The position numbers were made by a program, and so were the translations under genes. This document shows, in pieces, positions 18,806 through 27,710 of a stretch of 64,000 bases of DNA. The notes under the pieces are model-generated. The model worked only from the letters and a program-made list of their open reading frames with translations, had not been told where the DNA came from and searched no databases. The stretch is from Cellvibrio japonicus Ueda107 (lineage in GTDB: Bacteria > Pseudomonadota > Gammaproteobacteria > Pseudomonadales > Cellvibrionaceae): contig NC_010995.1 of assembly GCF_000019225.1 (NCBI RefSeq), positions 1,992,501-2,056,500 on the forward strand. The letters are read 5' to 3'. Numbering within the stretch: position 1 is the stretch's first letter; each line of letters opens with the position of its first letter.

Positions 18806-20032
18806 GTGAGCAATTCCCAGCCTTTTTCTACAATTGATTACAGCGCATTCCCCAGCGAGGATGGCCACTTCGGTCCTTATGGCGGCCGTTTTGTATCCGA
18901 GACGCTGATATATGCGCTCGACGAGCTGCAAAGTATTTATTCCCGCCTTAAAGATGACCCGGGTTTCCAGGCTGAATTTGATAAGGACCTGGCCTATTAC
19001 GTAGGCCGCCCTTCACCGCTGTACCTTGCCGAGCGCTGGACCCGCGAGTTGGGTGGCGCACAGATTTTCCTCAAGCGCGAAGACCTTAACCACACCGGCG
19101 CCCACAAGGTCAATAACACCATTGGCCAGGCATTACTGGCCAAATTCACCGGTAAATCCCGCGTGATTGCCGAGACCGGTGCCGGGCAACACGGTGTTGC
19201 CACAGCGACCGTTGCTGCTCGCCTGGGGCTTAAATGCCGTGTTTATATGGGTGCCGAGGATGTAAAGCGTCAGGCTCTTAATGTTTACCGTATGAAGTTG
19301 CTGGGAGCAGAGGTTTTTCCGGTCACATCCGGCTCGCGCACGCTTAAAGATGCCATGAACGAAGCCATGCGCGATTGGGCTACCAATGTGGATGACACTT
19401 TCTACATTATCGGCACGGTTGCCGGTCCTCATCCTTATCCGCAACTGGTGCGCGACTTCCAGGCGGTTATCGGGCGCGAAGCGCGTCGCCAGTGCCTGGA
19501 GCAGGCTGGGCGCCTGCCGGATGCCCTGGTAGCCTGCGTCGGTGGTGGCTCCAACGCCATCGGCCTGTTCCATCCTTTCCTGACCGATGAGTCCGTCCAG
19601 ATGTACGGTGTTGAAGCGGGCGGGTTGGGGATTGAAACCGGCAAGCACGCCGCTCCGCTCAATAAGGGTATTCCCGGGGTGTTGCACGGTAATCGCACTT
19701 ATTTGATGGAAGATGAAAACGGCCAGATTATCGAGACTCACTCGGTTTCTGCCGGTTTGGACTATCCAGGTGTGGGCCCTGAGCATTCCTGGTTAAAGGA
19801 CATAGGGCGTGTGAACTATGTCGCTATCAACGATGACGAGGCCTTGGCTGCGTTCCGCAAAGTGACCCGCACCGAAGGCATTATGCCGGCGCTGGAGTCC
19901 AGCCATGCCCTGGCTTATGTTGAAAAGCTGGCGCCCACGCTGGGCAAGGACAAGATCATTATTGCCAACCTGTCGGGGCGCGGCGATAAAGACATCCTGA
20001 CGGTAGCCGGTTTGGACGGCATTACGGTTTAA
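18806..20032 (+). CDS. trpB: Tryptophan synthase beta subunit
   Basis: PLP enzyme joining indole and serine to tryptophan, working in an alpha2beta2 complex with TrpA that channels indole. 408 residues. The Schiff-base lysine is Lys101 in HTGAHKVNN, and the phosphate-binding GGGSNAIG segment lies near 247-254. GTG start at 18806, three bases after trpF, with AAGGTG upstream inside the end of trpF. A 66-base gap with a hairpin separates it from trpA. Confidence 0.97.
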   Translation: MSNSQPFSTIDYSAFPSEDGHFGPYGGRFVSETLIYALDELQSIYSRLKDDPGFQAEFDKDLAYYVGRPSPLYLAERWTRELGGAQIFLKREDLNHTGAHKVNNTIGQALLAKFTGKSRVIAETGAGQHGVATATVAARLGLKCRVYMGAEDVKRQALNVYRMKLLGAEVFPVTSGSRTLKDAMNEAMRDWATNVDDTFYIIGTVAGPHPYPQLVRDFQAVIGREARRQCLEQAGRLPDALVACVGGGSNAIGLFHPFLTDESVQMYGVEAGGLGIETGKHAAPLNKGIPGVLHGNRTYLMEDENGQIIETHSVSAGLDYPGVGPEHSWLKDIGRVNYVAINDDEALAAFRKVTRTEGIMPALESSHALAYVEKLAPTLGKDKIIIANLSGRGDKDILTVAGLDGITV

Positions 20033-20052
20033 TTTTTCACTGCATAACCTCT

Positions 20053-20084
20053 CACTGCCGGGCCTACCCGGCAGTGGCATTTTT
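20053..20084 (+). terminator. Terminator-like hairpin between trpB and trpA
   Basis: Perfect 10-base GC-rich stem cactgccggg (20053-20062) with cccggcagtg (20067-20076), four-base loop, then gcattttta. It looks like a weak intrinsic terminator or an mRNA-stabilising hairpin. It is unusual inside trpBA, whose products are needed in equal amounts, so full termination is unlikely. Confidence 0.5.
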
Positions 20085-20098
20085 AGGATCTGTTGTCG

Positions 20099-20908
20099 AT
20101 GAGCCGAATTTCCCAACAGCTGACCCACGCCAACGCGGCGGGTAAAAAAGTTCTGGTTGCCTATATTGTGAATGGCGACCCCTATCCCGAGGCGACCCTG
20201 CCTGCCATGCATGCCCTGGTGGCTAATGGCGTGGACGTGATTGAATTGGGCGTTCCCTTCTCCGACCCTATGGCGGAGGGGCCGGTTATCCAGCGCGGCC
20301 ATGAGCGTGCACTGGCGCATCACATCAGCCTTACAAGCACGCTGGATATTGTGCGCCAGTTTCGCCAGACCAATGGCACTACGCCAGTGGTGCTGATGGG
20401 TTATGCCAACCCGGTTGAGCGTTTTGGCTATCAGGCATTTGCCAGGGCGGCGGCCGAGGCGGGTGTTGATGGCCTCCTTACAGTGGATTTGCCCCCGGAA
20501 GAGGTGGGCGTCCTCAAACAGGCTCTGGATGAGGTTAACCTGGACAATATTTTCCTGTTGGCTCCGACCACAACAGTAGAGCGCGCGCATAAGATTGCCA
20601 GCCACGCCAGCGGTTTCCTCTATTACGTGTCACTGAAAGGGGTCACTGGTGCCGGTCACCTGGATGTCGAGGCGGTTAAGGCTAAACTGGCAGAATTTGG
20701 TCGTTTAACCGATTTGCCGGTCTGTGTTGGATTTGGTATCAAAGATGCCTCTACCGCCAAAGCGGTTGCTCAACTGGCCGATGGTGTGGTGGTGGGCAGT
20801 GTATTGGTTGATAAAATGGGCGCCATGGCCGATCAGCCGGCAGCACAAATAGCAGACTCCCTCGGCGACTTGCTGAGCGAGATGCGCCAGGCGCTGGATA
20901 GCCTCTAG
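20099..20908 (+). CDS. trpA: Tryptophan synthase alpha subunit
   Basis: Cleaves indole-3-glycerol phosphate to indole and glyceraldehyde 3-phosphate and passes indole to TrpB. 269 residues from ATG 20099. The catalytic Glu is in VIELGVPFSDP (near residue 50) and the catalytic Asp in LTVDLPPEE near 125; the phosphate-binding GFGIKD segment is near 212. A TTG at 20093 lies two codons upstream, but the AGGAT site at 20085-20089 is better spaced for ATG 20099. Confidence 0.96.
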   Translation: MSRISQQLTHANAAGKKVLVAYIVNGDPYPEATLPAMHALVANGVDVIELGVPFSDPMAEGPVIQRGHERALAHHISLTSTLDIVRQFRQTNGTTPVVLMGYANPVERFGYQAFARAAAEAGVDGLLTVDLPPEEVGVLKQALDEVNLDNIFLLAPTTTVERAHKIASHASGFLYYVSLKGVTGAGHLDVEAVKAKLAEFGRLTDLPVCVGFGIKDASTAKAVAQLADGVVVGSVLVDKMGAMADQPAAQIADSLGDLLSEMRQALDSL

Positions 20909-20911
20909 CGA

Positions 20912-20917
20912 TATAAT
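20912..20917 (+). promoter_or_regulatory. Possible -10 box upstream of accD
   Basis: A perfect TATAAT lies four bases after the trpA stop, about 100 bases before accD. No good -35 box is found 16-18 bases upstream and there is no TG extension, so it may need an activator or be chance. A hairpin (20927-20936 with 20953-20962, one G-T pair) lies in the same gap. Confidence 0.3.
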
Positions 20918-21016
20918 GTTTCCGGCTCTGGTAAGCTTGTACCCATGTCGCGGCTTGCCAGACCCGGCTAACCTCCAATATTCATACATAGATTAGGCAT
21001 ACAAAGAGACGCAACC

Positions 21017-21877
21017 ATGAGTTGGCTAGAAAAAATTATCCCCAGTATTTCCCGCACTGAAACCAAGCGCAGCAACAAAGTCCCCGAAGGGCTTTGGGAA
21101 AAATGTGTCAAATGCGATGCGGTTTTGTATAAGCCGGAGCTGGAGAAAAATCTCGATGTGTGTCCCAAGTGCGATCATCACATGCGTATTGGAGCGCGTT
21201 CTCGCCTCAATATCTTCCTCGATCCGCAAAATCGCCAGGAGTTGGCCACGGACGTTGAGCCTGTTGATCGCCTCAAGTTCAAGGACATCAAAAAATACAA
21301 GGATCGCCTCTCTTCGGCCCAAAAGGACACCGGCGAAAAAGATGCGCTGATCGCCATGCGTGGCGAGTTAAAAGGGATGCCTGTCGTTGCTGTTGCGTTT
21401 GAGTTCGCCTTCCATGGAGGCTCAATGGGCTATGTGGTTGGTGAGCGTTTTACCCGCGCGGCCACTGTGGCCTTGAATGAAAATATTCCCTTGGTTTGCT
21501 TTTCGGCGACGGGTGGTGCCCGTATGCAGGAAGCACTGATTTCATTGATGCAAATGGCCAAGACCAGTGCGGTCATTGAACGTCTCAAGATGCAGGGCAC
21601 GCCCTACGTATCGGTCATGACCGACCCTGTTTATGGCGGTGTTTCTGCCAGCCTTGCCCTGTTGGGGGATATCAATGTGGCTGAGCCGGGCGCCCGCGCC
21701 GGTTTTGCCGGGCCCAGTATTATTGAACAAACCATTCGCCAAAAACTCCCGAAAGGCTTCCAGCGCGCTGAGTTCCTGTTGGAGCATGGCGCTATCGATA
21801 TGATCATCCACCGTGGTGAAATGCGTGACAAGCTGGCGTCGCTGTTGGCTAAATTTACCCGTCGCGCTGCGGTCTGA
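21017..21877 (+). CDS. accD: Acetyl-CoA carboxylase carboxyltransferase subunit beta
   Basis: Beta half of the carboxyltransferase that moves CO2 from biotin to acetyl-CoA, forming malonyl-CoA for fatty acid synthesis. 286 residues. The N-terminal zinc ribbon is complete with Cys30, Cys33, Cys49 and Cys52, followed by the crotonase-fold domain with SGGAR-like SATGGARMQE near 161-170 and the GYVVGERF segment. It is 8 bases upstream of folC (stop at 21877, folC ATG at 21886), a conserved pairing. Confidence 0.97.
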   Translation: MSWLEKIIPSISRTETKRSNKVPEGLWEKCVKCDAVLYKPELEKNLDVCPKCDHHMRIGARSRLNIFLDPQNRQELATDVEPVDRLKFKDIKKYKDRLSSAQKDTGEKDALIAMRGELKGMPVVAVAFEFAFHGGSMGYVVGERFTRAATVALNENIPLVCFSATGGARMQEALISLMQMAKTSAVIERLKMQGTPYVSVMTDPVYGGVSASLALLGDINVAEPGARAGFAGPSIIEQTIRQKLPKGFQRAEFLLEHGAIDMIIHRGEMRDKLASLLAKFTRRAAV

Positions 21878-21885
21878 CACCCCTA

Positions 21886-23178
21886 ATGATGTTTGACTCT
21901 CTCGCAGCCTGGCTGGAGTGGCTGGAAAATTGCCATCCGCGCGAGATTGATCTGGGATTGGAGCGTATTCGCCTGGTTGCCGGGCGAATGGGGCTGCTCC
22001 AGCCGACAGCCCGGGTCGTCACAGTGGGCGGCACCAACGGCAAAGGGTCTTGTGTGACTGCAACGGCAGCGCTGTTGCGCGCTGCCGGTTACTCTGTTGG
22101 TGTCTATACATCCCCCCACCTGAGGGTCTATAACGAGCGGGTCACGATTGACGGTGAACCCGTCGATGACCAGGCCCTTTGCAACAGCTTCGAGCGGATT
22201 TACGCTTGTTGCCATGCCAACCCTCCTGCTGAACCTATTAGCCTGACCTATTTCGAATACGGAACACTCGCGGCCCTGGATATTTTTCGCGCGCGATCCG
22301 TTGATGCCATGGTATTGGAGGTTGGGTTAGGCGGGCGCCTGGATGCGGTCAATATCCTCGATGCAGATATCTCCGTGATTACCAGTATCGATATAGACCA
22401 CAAGGATTGGTTAGGTGATAACCGTGAAGATATTGGCTTTGAAAAGGCGGGTATTTACCGTGCAGGACGCCCTGCGATCTGCGCTGACTTCGATCCTCCA
22501 CAGAGATTGCTGCAGGCAATTATCGATCTTGGGGCCAAAGGCTACCTGCGTGGTAAGCACTTTGATTATCACCAGGAAGACACCAATCATTGGCGTTGGA
22601 GCGGCAGCGCGGGACATTTCGAGCACCAGCCCTTGCCGCAATTACCCCTGCCCAGTATGGCTGCAGCCCTTGAGGCGGTTACCCATCTTGGGGTAACAGT
22701 TACTCCGGCGTCATTTGCATTGCTGGCAGAACTGCGCGTTCCCGGGCGCTTCCAGCATCTCGCTTGGCAGGGCAGGACTGTTATTTTGGATGTCGCCCAT
22801 AACCCGGCTGCAACCCTTCACCTTGCCAAAGGTCTGAGCGACTGGCGCAATACAAATCCTGGTGCACGGGTCTTTGCCGCTGTGGCTATGATGAGTGATA
22901 AGGATCGCCCAGGCAGCCTGGCTAATTTGCAAGCATTGATGGATGGCTGGCTTTTGGTCGATCTGGATATCCCTCGTGCTGCCAGCAGCGAGCAGTTGCG
23001 TAAAAACCTGCAGGATCTGGGGTTTGAGCCGCTGGCAAGTGGCAAGATGAAAGCCTGTTTGCAGGCGCTGCTACAGGTGTCAGTCCAGGGGGATCTGTTA
23101 GTGGTCTTTGGTTCTTTTTTTACAGTGGCAGCAGCCCTGGAGGTTTTGGCTCCGGGTGTTGATGGGGCCGGGCAATAG
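21886..23178 (+). CDS. folC: Bifunctional dihydrofolate synthase / folylpolyglutamate synthase
   Basis: Adds glutamate to dihydropteroate and then further glutamates to folates; Mur-ligase superfamily. 430 residues. The ATP-binding P-loop is GGTNGKGS near 47-54, the Mur-ligase central domain includes the TSPHL segment near 75 and the metal-binding DHKDWLG near 168, and the C-terminal domain has the DVAHNPAA motif near 303. Two adjacent ATGs (21886 and 21889) make the start uncertain by one residue. It lies between accD and the SPOR-domain gene, as in E. coli and Pseudomonas. Confidence 0.95.
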   Translation: MMFDSLAAWLEWLENCHPREIDLGLERIRLVAGRMGLLQPTARVVTVGGTNGKGSCVTATAALLRAAGYSVGVYTSPHLRVYNERVTIDGEPVDDQALCNSFERIYACCHANPPAEPISLTYFEYGTLAALDIFRARSVDAMVLEVGLGGRLDAVNILDADISVITSIDIDHKDWLGDNREDIGFEKAGIYRAGRPAICADFDPPQRLLQAIIDLGAKGYLRGKHFDYHQEDTNHWRWSGSAGHFEHQPLPQLPLPSMAAALEAVTHLGVTVTPASFALLAELRVPGRFQHLAWQGRTVILDVAHNPAATLHLAKGLSDWRNTNPGARVFAAVAMMSDKDRPGSLANLQALMDGWLLVDLDIPRAASSEQLRKNLQDLGFEPLASGKMKACLQALLQVSVQGDLLVVFGSFFTVAAALEVLAPGVDGAGQ

Positions 23179-23195
23179 CCGGCAGGGGGATCAGG

Positions 23196-23786
23196 GTGAA
23201 AGAAGCCTATAAACATCGCCTTATCGGTGCGGGAATCCTGGCAGCGGTGGCTGTACTTTTCCTGCCCAGTTTTTTTAAAGACCAGCAGCAATATGCGGTT
23301 GATACCGAAAGCCATATCCCCCAGCGCCCGACGATCACGACCATGGAATTTGGTGAGCCTGAATCGCCTGCCGATATAGAGCCGGCCCCGGCTCCTGAAA
23401 CCATGTTTATTCCCGATGAGTCCCAGGCTGTAACAGTACCTTCCCCGGCTCCAGAGCCCTTGCCGGAACCTGGTGGAGCCCAGGTTGTGCAAACAAAGCC
23501 CTCGCCGGATAACTTGCCGGAGATTCCCCTTAATGCACAGGGGTTGCCAGATGCCTGGATGGTGCAACTGGTCAGCCTGAGCAGCAGGGATGCGGCGCAG
23601 AAACTGCGCGATCAATTGCAAGGTGAGGGGCACAGGGCCTTTATTCGCACGGCGACCACCACTAAGGGCGAAGTGCATCGTATTTTTGTAGGACCCCTGC
23701 TGGATAAGGCTGAAGCGGGGCGGGTTAAGCAAACCCTTGACCAGCGTTTGAAGGTCAATGCCTTGATACTGCCTTTCAAGCCTTGA
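23196..23786 (+). CDS. SPOR-domain membrane protein (DedD-like)
   Basis: 196 residues: short cytoplasmic start, one membrane helix (about 11-24), a Pro/Glu-rich periplasmic linker (about 40-115) and a C-terminal SPOR domain (about 120-196), which binds denuded septal peptidoglycan. In E. coli the gene in this position, folC-dedD-cvpA, encodes the division protein DedD. The start is GTG at 23196, with AGGGGGATCAGG upstream. Sequence identity to DedD outside the SPOR core cannot be judged here, so the symbol is left blank. Confidence 0.88.
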   Translation: MKEAYKHRLIGAGILAAVAVLFLPSFFKDQQQYAVDTESHIPQRPTITTMEFGEPESPADIEPAPAPETMFIPDESQAVTVPSPAPEPLPEPGGAQVVQTKPSPDNLPEIPLNAQGLPDAWMVQLVSLSSRDAAQKLRDQLQGEGHRAFIRTATTTKGEVHRIFVGPLLDKAEAGRVKQTLDQRLKVNALILPFKP

Positions 23787-23916
23787 TTCAGTGCCATTAT
23801 CCCTATGAATTGTCCGCCATAAATGCATTGGCTCTGGTAGAATGCGCGCCTCTCTGATTGGAGTTGGGCGCGCCGGCCTGCTCTGATCCCAGACTAAACC
23901 GGGAGCTATCCGTGAG

Positions 23917-24438
23917 ATGAATTGGGCAGACTGGGCAATCATCGCTATTTTTTCCCTTTCCTGTCTTATTGGCCTTATTCGCGGTTTTGTGCGCGAGGCC
24001 CTATCGCTGTTTATCTGGGTAGCTGCCGTGCTGGTGGCCCGTGTGTTTGGCGGCCAGCTTGAAGTCCTGTTGGTTGGCCATATTGAAACTCCCTCGGTAC
24101 GTCTGATGACGGCTTATGCGGTTTTGTTTATCGCGACACTTTTGCTGGGTGCCATGCTCAGCTATCTCATTGGTGCGCTAGTGCGCGCCACCGGTTTATC
24201 GGGAACCGATCGCCTTCTGGGAATGGTATTTGGTGCAGCGCGCGCGTTTATTATCGTGATGGCGCTATTGATTCTTTTACCCGGTTTTTTGCCCGTCAAT
24301 CAGGACGATTGGTGGAGTCAGTCGCAGATGATCCCTCACTTCCTCGCCTGTGAGGATTGGGTCAGGGCGGCGTATGGCGAGTTGAGCCTTTGGATTCAAC
24401 AGTGGTTTGGCGGCGTCAGTAGCGGCCAGGCAATCTGA
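23917..24438 (+). CDS. cvpA: CvpA family membrane protein
   Basis: 173 residues with four predicted membrane helices. In E. coli CvpA is needed for colicin V production and its gene is co-transcribed with purF. The typical family start, WADWAIIAI and then a GLIRGFVREALS loop, is present. The gene is 51 bases upstream of purF and 130 bases after the SPOR gene. ATG 23917 is the only reasonable start. The molecular role is not established. Confidence 0.92.
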   Translation: MNWADWAIIAIFSLSCLIGLIRGFVREALSLFIWVAAVLVARVFGGQLEVLLVGHIETPSVRLMTAYAVLFIATLLLGAMLSYLIGALVRATGLSGTDRLLGMVFGAARAFIIVMALLILLPGFLPVNQDDWWSQSQMIPHFLACEDWVRAAYGELSLWIQQWFGGVSSGQAI

Positions 24439-24489
24439 ATGACAGGCGGAATTTGTGTTGAAGTTGTTACTACCAGTTGAGGCAAATTT

Positions 24490-26013
24490 ATGTGCGGCAT
24501 TGTAGGTATAGTGAGTAAGCGCGACGTCAATTTACAGCTCTATGACGCGCTGACCATCCTTCAGCACCGTGGCCAGGATGCGGCCGGTATAGTGACCTGT
24601 GAAGATGGTCGTATGTCCCAGCAAAAGGCGAATGGCCTGGTGCAGGATGTATTCCGGACTCGTCACATGCAGCGCTTGGTGGGTTCAATGGGGATTGGCC
24701 ATGTGCGTTATCCCACGGCGGGAAGCTCTGGTCCGGCACTGGCCCAGCCTTTTTACGTGAACTCTCCCTACGGCATTGCGTTGGCCCACAATGGCAACCT
24801 CACCAATGCTGACAAGCTCAGCGAGGATCTCTTCAAGACCGATTTGCGCCACGTAAACACCGACTCGGATTCCGAGGTGCTGCTCAATGTGTTTGCCCAT
24901 GAGCTGCAGTCCCAGGGCAAGTTGATACCGACCCCGGATGATATGTTCGCTTCGGTTACCGGCGTGCATAAACGCGTTACCGGTGGCTATGCGGTGGTGG
25001 TGCTGATTGCCAATTATGGCCTGCTCGCTTTCCGCGATCCCAACGGTATTCGCCCGCTGGTCTACGGCAAGCGCGAGACGGAAGAGGGAACAGAGTACAT
25101 GGTAGCCTCCGAGAGCGTGGCACTGGATGTGCTCGGCTTTGACTTGATTGATGATGTGGCGCCCGGAGAGGCCATTTACATTACTGACGAAGGCGAGTTG
25201 CATCGCCGCCAGTGCGCTGATAATCCGCGCCTGCGCCCCTGTATTTTCGAGCATGTCTATTTCGCCCGTCCGGATTCCATCATGGATGGCATTTCGGTGT
25301 ATAAGGCGCGCTTGCGCCAGGGTGAAAAGCTGGCGGACAAAATCCTGCGTGAACGCCCGAATCACGATATTGACGTTGTCATTCCCATTCCTGATTCGAG
25401 CCGCGTTGCAGGCCAGGCGTTGGCGCAAAAGCTGGGTGTAAAATTTCGCGAAGGCCTGGTGAAGAACCGCTACATTGGTCGCACCTTTATCATGCCTGGC
25501 CAACAGCAGCGCAAAAAATCGGTACGCCAAAAGCTCAATCCTATTGAGCTGGAGTTTAAAGGCAAAAATGTATTGCTGGTTGATGACTCTATTGTGCGCG
25601 GTACCACTTGCCAACAGATTATCCAGATGGCACGTGATGCCGGTGCCAAAAAAGTGTATTTTGCGTCAGCGGCGCCTGCGGTGAAATTTCCCAACGTCTA
25701 TGGTATCGATATGCCAACGGCGACGGAGTTGATTGCCCATGGACGCACTGACGAAGAGGTATGTCGTGAAATTGGTGCTGACTGGTTGATCTACCAAAAC
25801 CTGGAAGACCTGATTGCGGCATCTGCCGAAGGCAATAACAAGGTGACAGAGTTTGATTGTGCTGTCTTTACCGGTGAGTACTGTGCCGGTGATGTGACCC
25901 AGGAATACCTGGATAAGCTTGCTGCCATGCGTAACGACAGTGCCAAAACCGGTAAAAAATCCAACAAGCAAATGGAGTTACCCATCGGCTTGCATAACGG
26001 TGCCCTGAGCTGA
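24490..26013 (+). CDS. purF: Amidophosphoribosyltransferase
   Basis: First committed step of purine synthesis: transfers the amide nitrogen of glutamine to PRPP. 507 residues. The nucleophile is Cys2 (exposed by removal of Met1) in MCGIVGIV, beginning the N-terminal Ntn glutaminase domain (1-230). The PRPP-binding motif VLLVDDSIVRGTT is near 360-372 in the phosphoribosyltransferase domain. The start follows a GAGGC site. Followed after 73 bases by metZ, a conserved pairing in Pseudomonas. Confidence 0.97.
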   Translation: MCGIVGIVSKRDVNLQLYDALTILQHRGQDAAGIVTCEDGRMSQQKANGLVQDVFRTRHMQRLVGSMGIGHVRYPTAGSSGPALAQPFYVNSPYGIALAHNGNLTNADKLSEDLFKTDLRHVNTDSDSEVLLNVFAHELQSQGKLIPTPDDMFASVTGVHKRVTGGYAVVVLIANYGLLAFRDPNGIRPLVYGKRETEEGTEYMVASESVALDVLGFDLIDDVAPGEAIYITDEGELHRRQCADNPRLRPCIFEHVYFARPDSIMDGISVYKARLRQGEKLADKILRERPNHDIDVVIPIPDSSRVAGQALAQKLGVKFREGLVKNRYIGRTFIMPGQQQRKKSVRQKLNPIELEFKGKNVLLVDDSIVRGTTCQQIIQMARDAGAKKVYFASAAPAVKFPNVYGIDMPTATELIAHGRTDEEVCREIGADWLIYQNLEDLIAASAEGNNKVTEFDCAVFTGEYCAGDVTQEYLDKLAAMRNDSAKTGKKSNKQMELPIGLHNGALS

Positions 26014-26086
26014 TTGCCAGTGCTGACTCCATGATATCCGGGCACCTCGCTAACGGGTGCCATGCCCACCAGAAGGTTATTATCCT

Positions 26087-27283
26087 ATGGATGAATTTGA
26101 TCCCCTTTTCGGCGCTGCACTGGATACCCTGGCGGTTCGCGCCGGGCAAACGCGCTCCCATGAAGGTGAGCACAGTGAAGCCCTGTACCTGACATCCAGT
26201 TATGTCTTTGCCAATGCCCGGGAGGCGGCTGATCGCTTTTCCGGCAGCCAGCCGGGTAATGTCTACTCGCGTTATACCAACCCCACCGTGCGTACCTTTG
26301 AAGAGCGTATCGCGGCACTTGAAGGTGCGGAAACGGCGGTTGCCACGTCATCCGGCATGGCGGCTATTTTGTGTACTTGCATTGCGCTGCTAAAAGCGGG
26401 CGACCATATCGTTTGTTCCCGCAGTGTGTTTGGTACGACCACAGTATTGTTTACCAAATACCTGCAGAAGTTTGGGGTATCTACGACTTTTGTAAATCCA
26501 ACCGACTATTCCGCTTGGGAGGCTGCATTCACACCGGCAACCCGCCTGGTTTTTGTAGAGACACCCTCAAACCCGTTGTGCGATGTTGTTGATATTGCGC
26601 GCTTGGCTGACATCAGCCACGCACACAGCGCTTTATTGGTCGTGGATAACTGCTTTTGTACACCAGCACTACAAAAACCTCTGGCATTGGGCGCAGACCT
26701 GGTTGTTCATTCAGCTACTAAATATATCGATGGCCAGGGGCGTTGCCTGGGCGGTGTTGTAGCCGGTCCCAGGCAGTATGTGGATGAGGTATTGGGATTC
26801 ATTCGCAGTGCTGGTCCCAGCATGAGTCCTTTCAATGCCTGGGTTTTCCTCAAGGGATTGGAAACCCTGCGCCTGCGTATGGAAGCCCATTCGCGCAATG
26901 CTATGAGCCTGGCCCAATGGCTTGCTGCACATCCGCAAGTGGAAAAGGTCTTTTATGCGGGCTTGCCTGACCATCTTGGCCATGCATTGGCTGCCAGGCA
27001 ACAATCCGCATTTGGCGGTGTATTGTCATTCCGTGTTAACGGTGGGCGAGAAGAGGCCTGGAAGGTCATTGATGCAACCCGCATCATGTCGTTAACCGCC
27101 AACCTGGGTGATGCTAAAACCACCATTGTCCATCCGGCGACCACAACACACGGGCGCTTAAGTCCGGAACAAAAAGCCGACGCCGGTATCACGGAGAACC
27201 TGATCCGCATTGCGGTTGGCCTGGAAGATATCAATGACCTGAAGGCGGATCTTGCCCGTGGTTTGGGCGACTACAGGGTTTAA
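26087..27283 (+). CDS. metZ: O-succinylhomoserine sulfhydrylase
   Basis: PLP enzyme that makes homocysteine from O-succinylhomoserine and sulfide, the direct sulfhydrylation route to methionine. 398 residues from ATG 26087. The Schiff-base lysine is Lys212 in HSATKYIDG, and the family landmarks TNPTV (about 64-68) and SSGMAAI (about 87-93) are present. The frame extends to a GTG at 26057, but AAGG at 26073 is better spaced for ATG. I call metZ from the purF-metZ order and the overall fit; cystathionine gamma-synthase relatives look alike, so a small doubt remains about substrate. Confidence 0.9.
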   Translation: MDEFDPLFGAALDTLAVRAGQTRSHEGEHSEALYLTSSYVFANAREAADRFSGSQPGNVYSRYTNPTVRTFEERIAALEGAETAVATSSGMAAILCTCIALLKAGDHIVCSRSVFGTTTVLFTKYLQKFGVSTTFVNPTDYSAWEAAFTPATRLVFVETPSNPLCDVVDIARLADISHAHSALLVVDNCFCTPALQKPLALGADLVVHSATKYIDGQGRCLGGVVAGPRQYVDEVLGFIRSAGPSMSPFNAWVFLKGLETLRLRMEAHSRNAMSLAQWLAAHPQVEKVFYAGLPDHLGHALAARQQSAFGGVLSFRVNGGREEAWKVIDATRIMSLTANLGDAKTTIVHPATTTHGRLSPEQKADAGITENLIRIAVGLEDINDLKADLARGLGDYRV

Positions 27284-27355
27284 TTGCCCAGGTAATCGCG
27301 AGTTGTTTAAGCGCACAGTCAATGCCATAAATTGCAACAAAATCTGTTTCAGGTC

Positions 27356-27384
27356 TTGTCCTGATGCAGATCACTTGGTAAAGT
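27356..27384 (+). promoter_or_regulatory. Candidate stringent-type promoter for tRNA-Val
   Basis: TTGTCC at 27356-27361 and TAAAGT at 27379-27384 are 17 bases apart, each matching 4 of 6 consensus bases. The bases after the -10 are GC-rich (gcgcgccc), the discriminator type found in stringently controlled stable-RNA promoters. Transcription would start near 27391, and a short hairpin (27394-27411) lies in the leader before the tRNA. Confidence 0.5.
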
Positions 27385-27417
27385 GCGCGCCCTGTCACCT
27401 GCTAGGGTGACGGTTTT

Positions 27418-27494
27418 AGGACTATAGCTCAGTTGGTTAGAGCACCACCTTGACATGGTGGGGGTCAGCAGTTCGAGTCTGCTTAGTCCTACCA
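27418..27494 (+). tRNA. tRNA-Val (anticodon GAC)
   Basis: 77-base tRNA. Seven-base acceptor stem (27418-27424 with 27484-27490), discriminator A, encoded CCA (27492-27494), D-arm with GCTC/GAGC, anticodon stem CCACC/GGTGG around the loop TTGACAT giving anticodon GAC, and T-arm with TTCGAGT. The D-arm, anticodon arm and variable loop read like the E. coli tRNA-Val of the same anticodon. Reads valine codons GUC and GUU. Single-gene transcript. Confidence 0.97.
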
Positions 27495-27499
27495 ATTTT

Positions 27500-27530
27500 A
27501 AAAAAGCGCCTTTTGGGCGCTTTTTTCGTT
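27500..27530 (+). terminator. Rho-independent terminator after tRNA-Val
   Basis: Stem aaaaaagcgcc (27500-27510) with ggcgctttttt (27516-27526), five-base loop, T run. It begins six bases after the tRNA CCA. Confidence 0.9.
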
Positions 27531-27710
27531 TTTAACCTTTGTATCAAATACAAAAGGCTTCTTCTTTCACCCCTTGAATTTTGTTTCCCGTGCCCCATTT
27601 CCTGCCCATAGCATTCGGCGGGATTGATGTCCGCCCATGTTTTAAGCGCTGAATCCTGCGTTTTTTAGTATTCCCCAACCTGCTACTCGTGATCTGTTAG
27701 GAGTTACATC

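Noticed and set aside
20041..20092. Trp leader peptide or attenuator near trpA
   Set aside because: The hairpin is present but no short tryptophan-rich reading frame precedes it, so classic attenuation is not supported.
22818..23942. 374-codon open frame antisense to folC and the SPOR gene
   Set aside because: It lies entirely opposite two well-identified genes, has no ribosome-binding site and a Pro/Arg/Ser-rich composition typical of antisense frames.
24685..25614. 309-codon open frame antisense to purF
   Set aside because: Opposite a complete purF; no start signal or recognisable domain.
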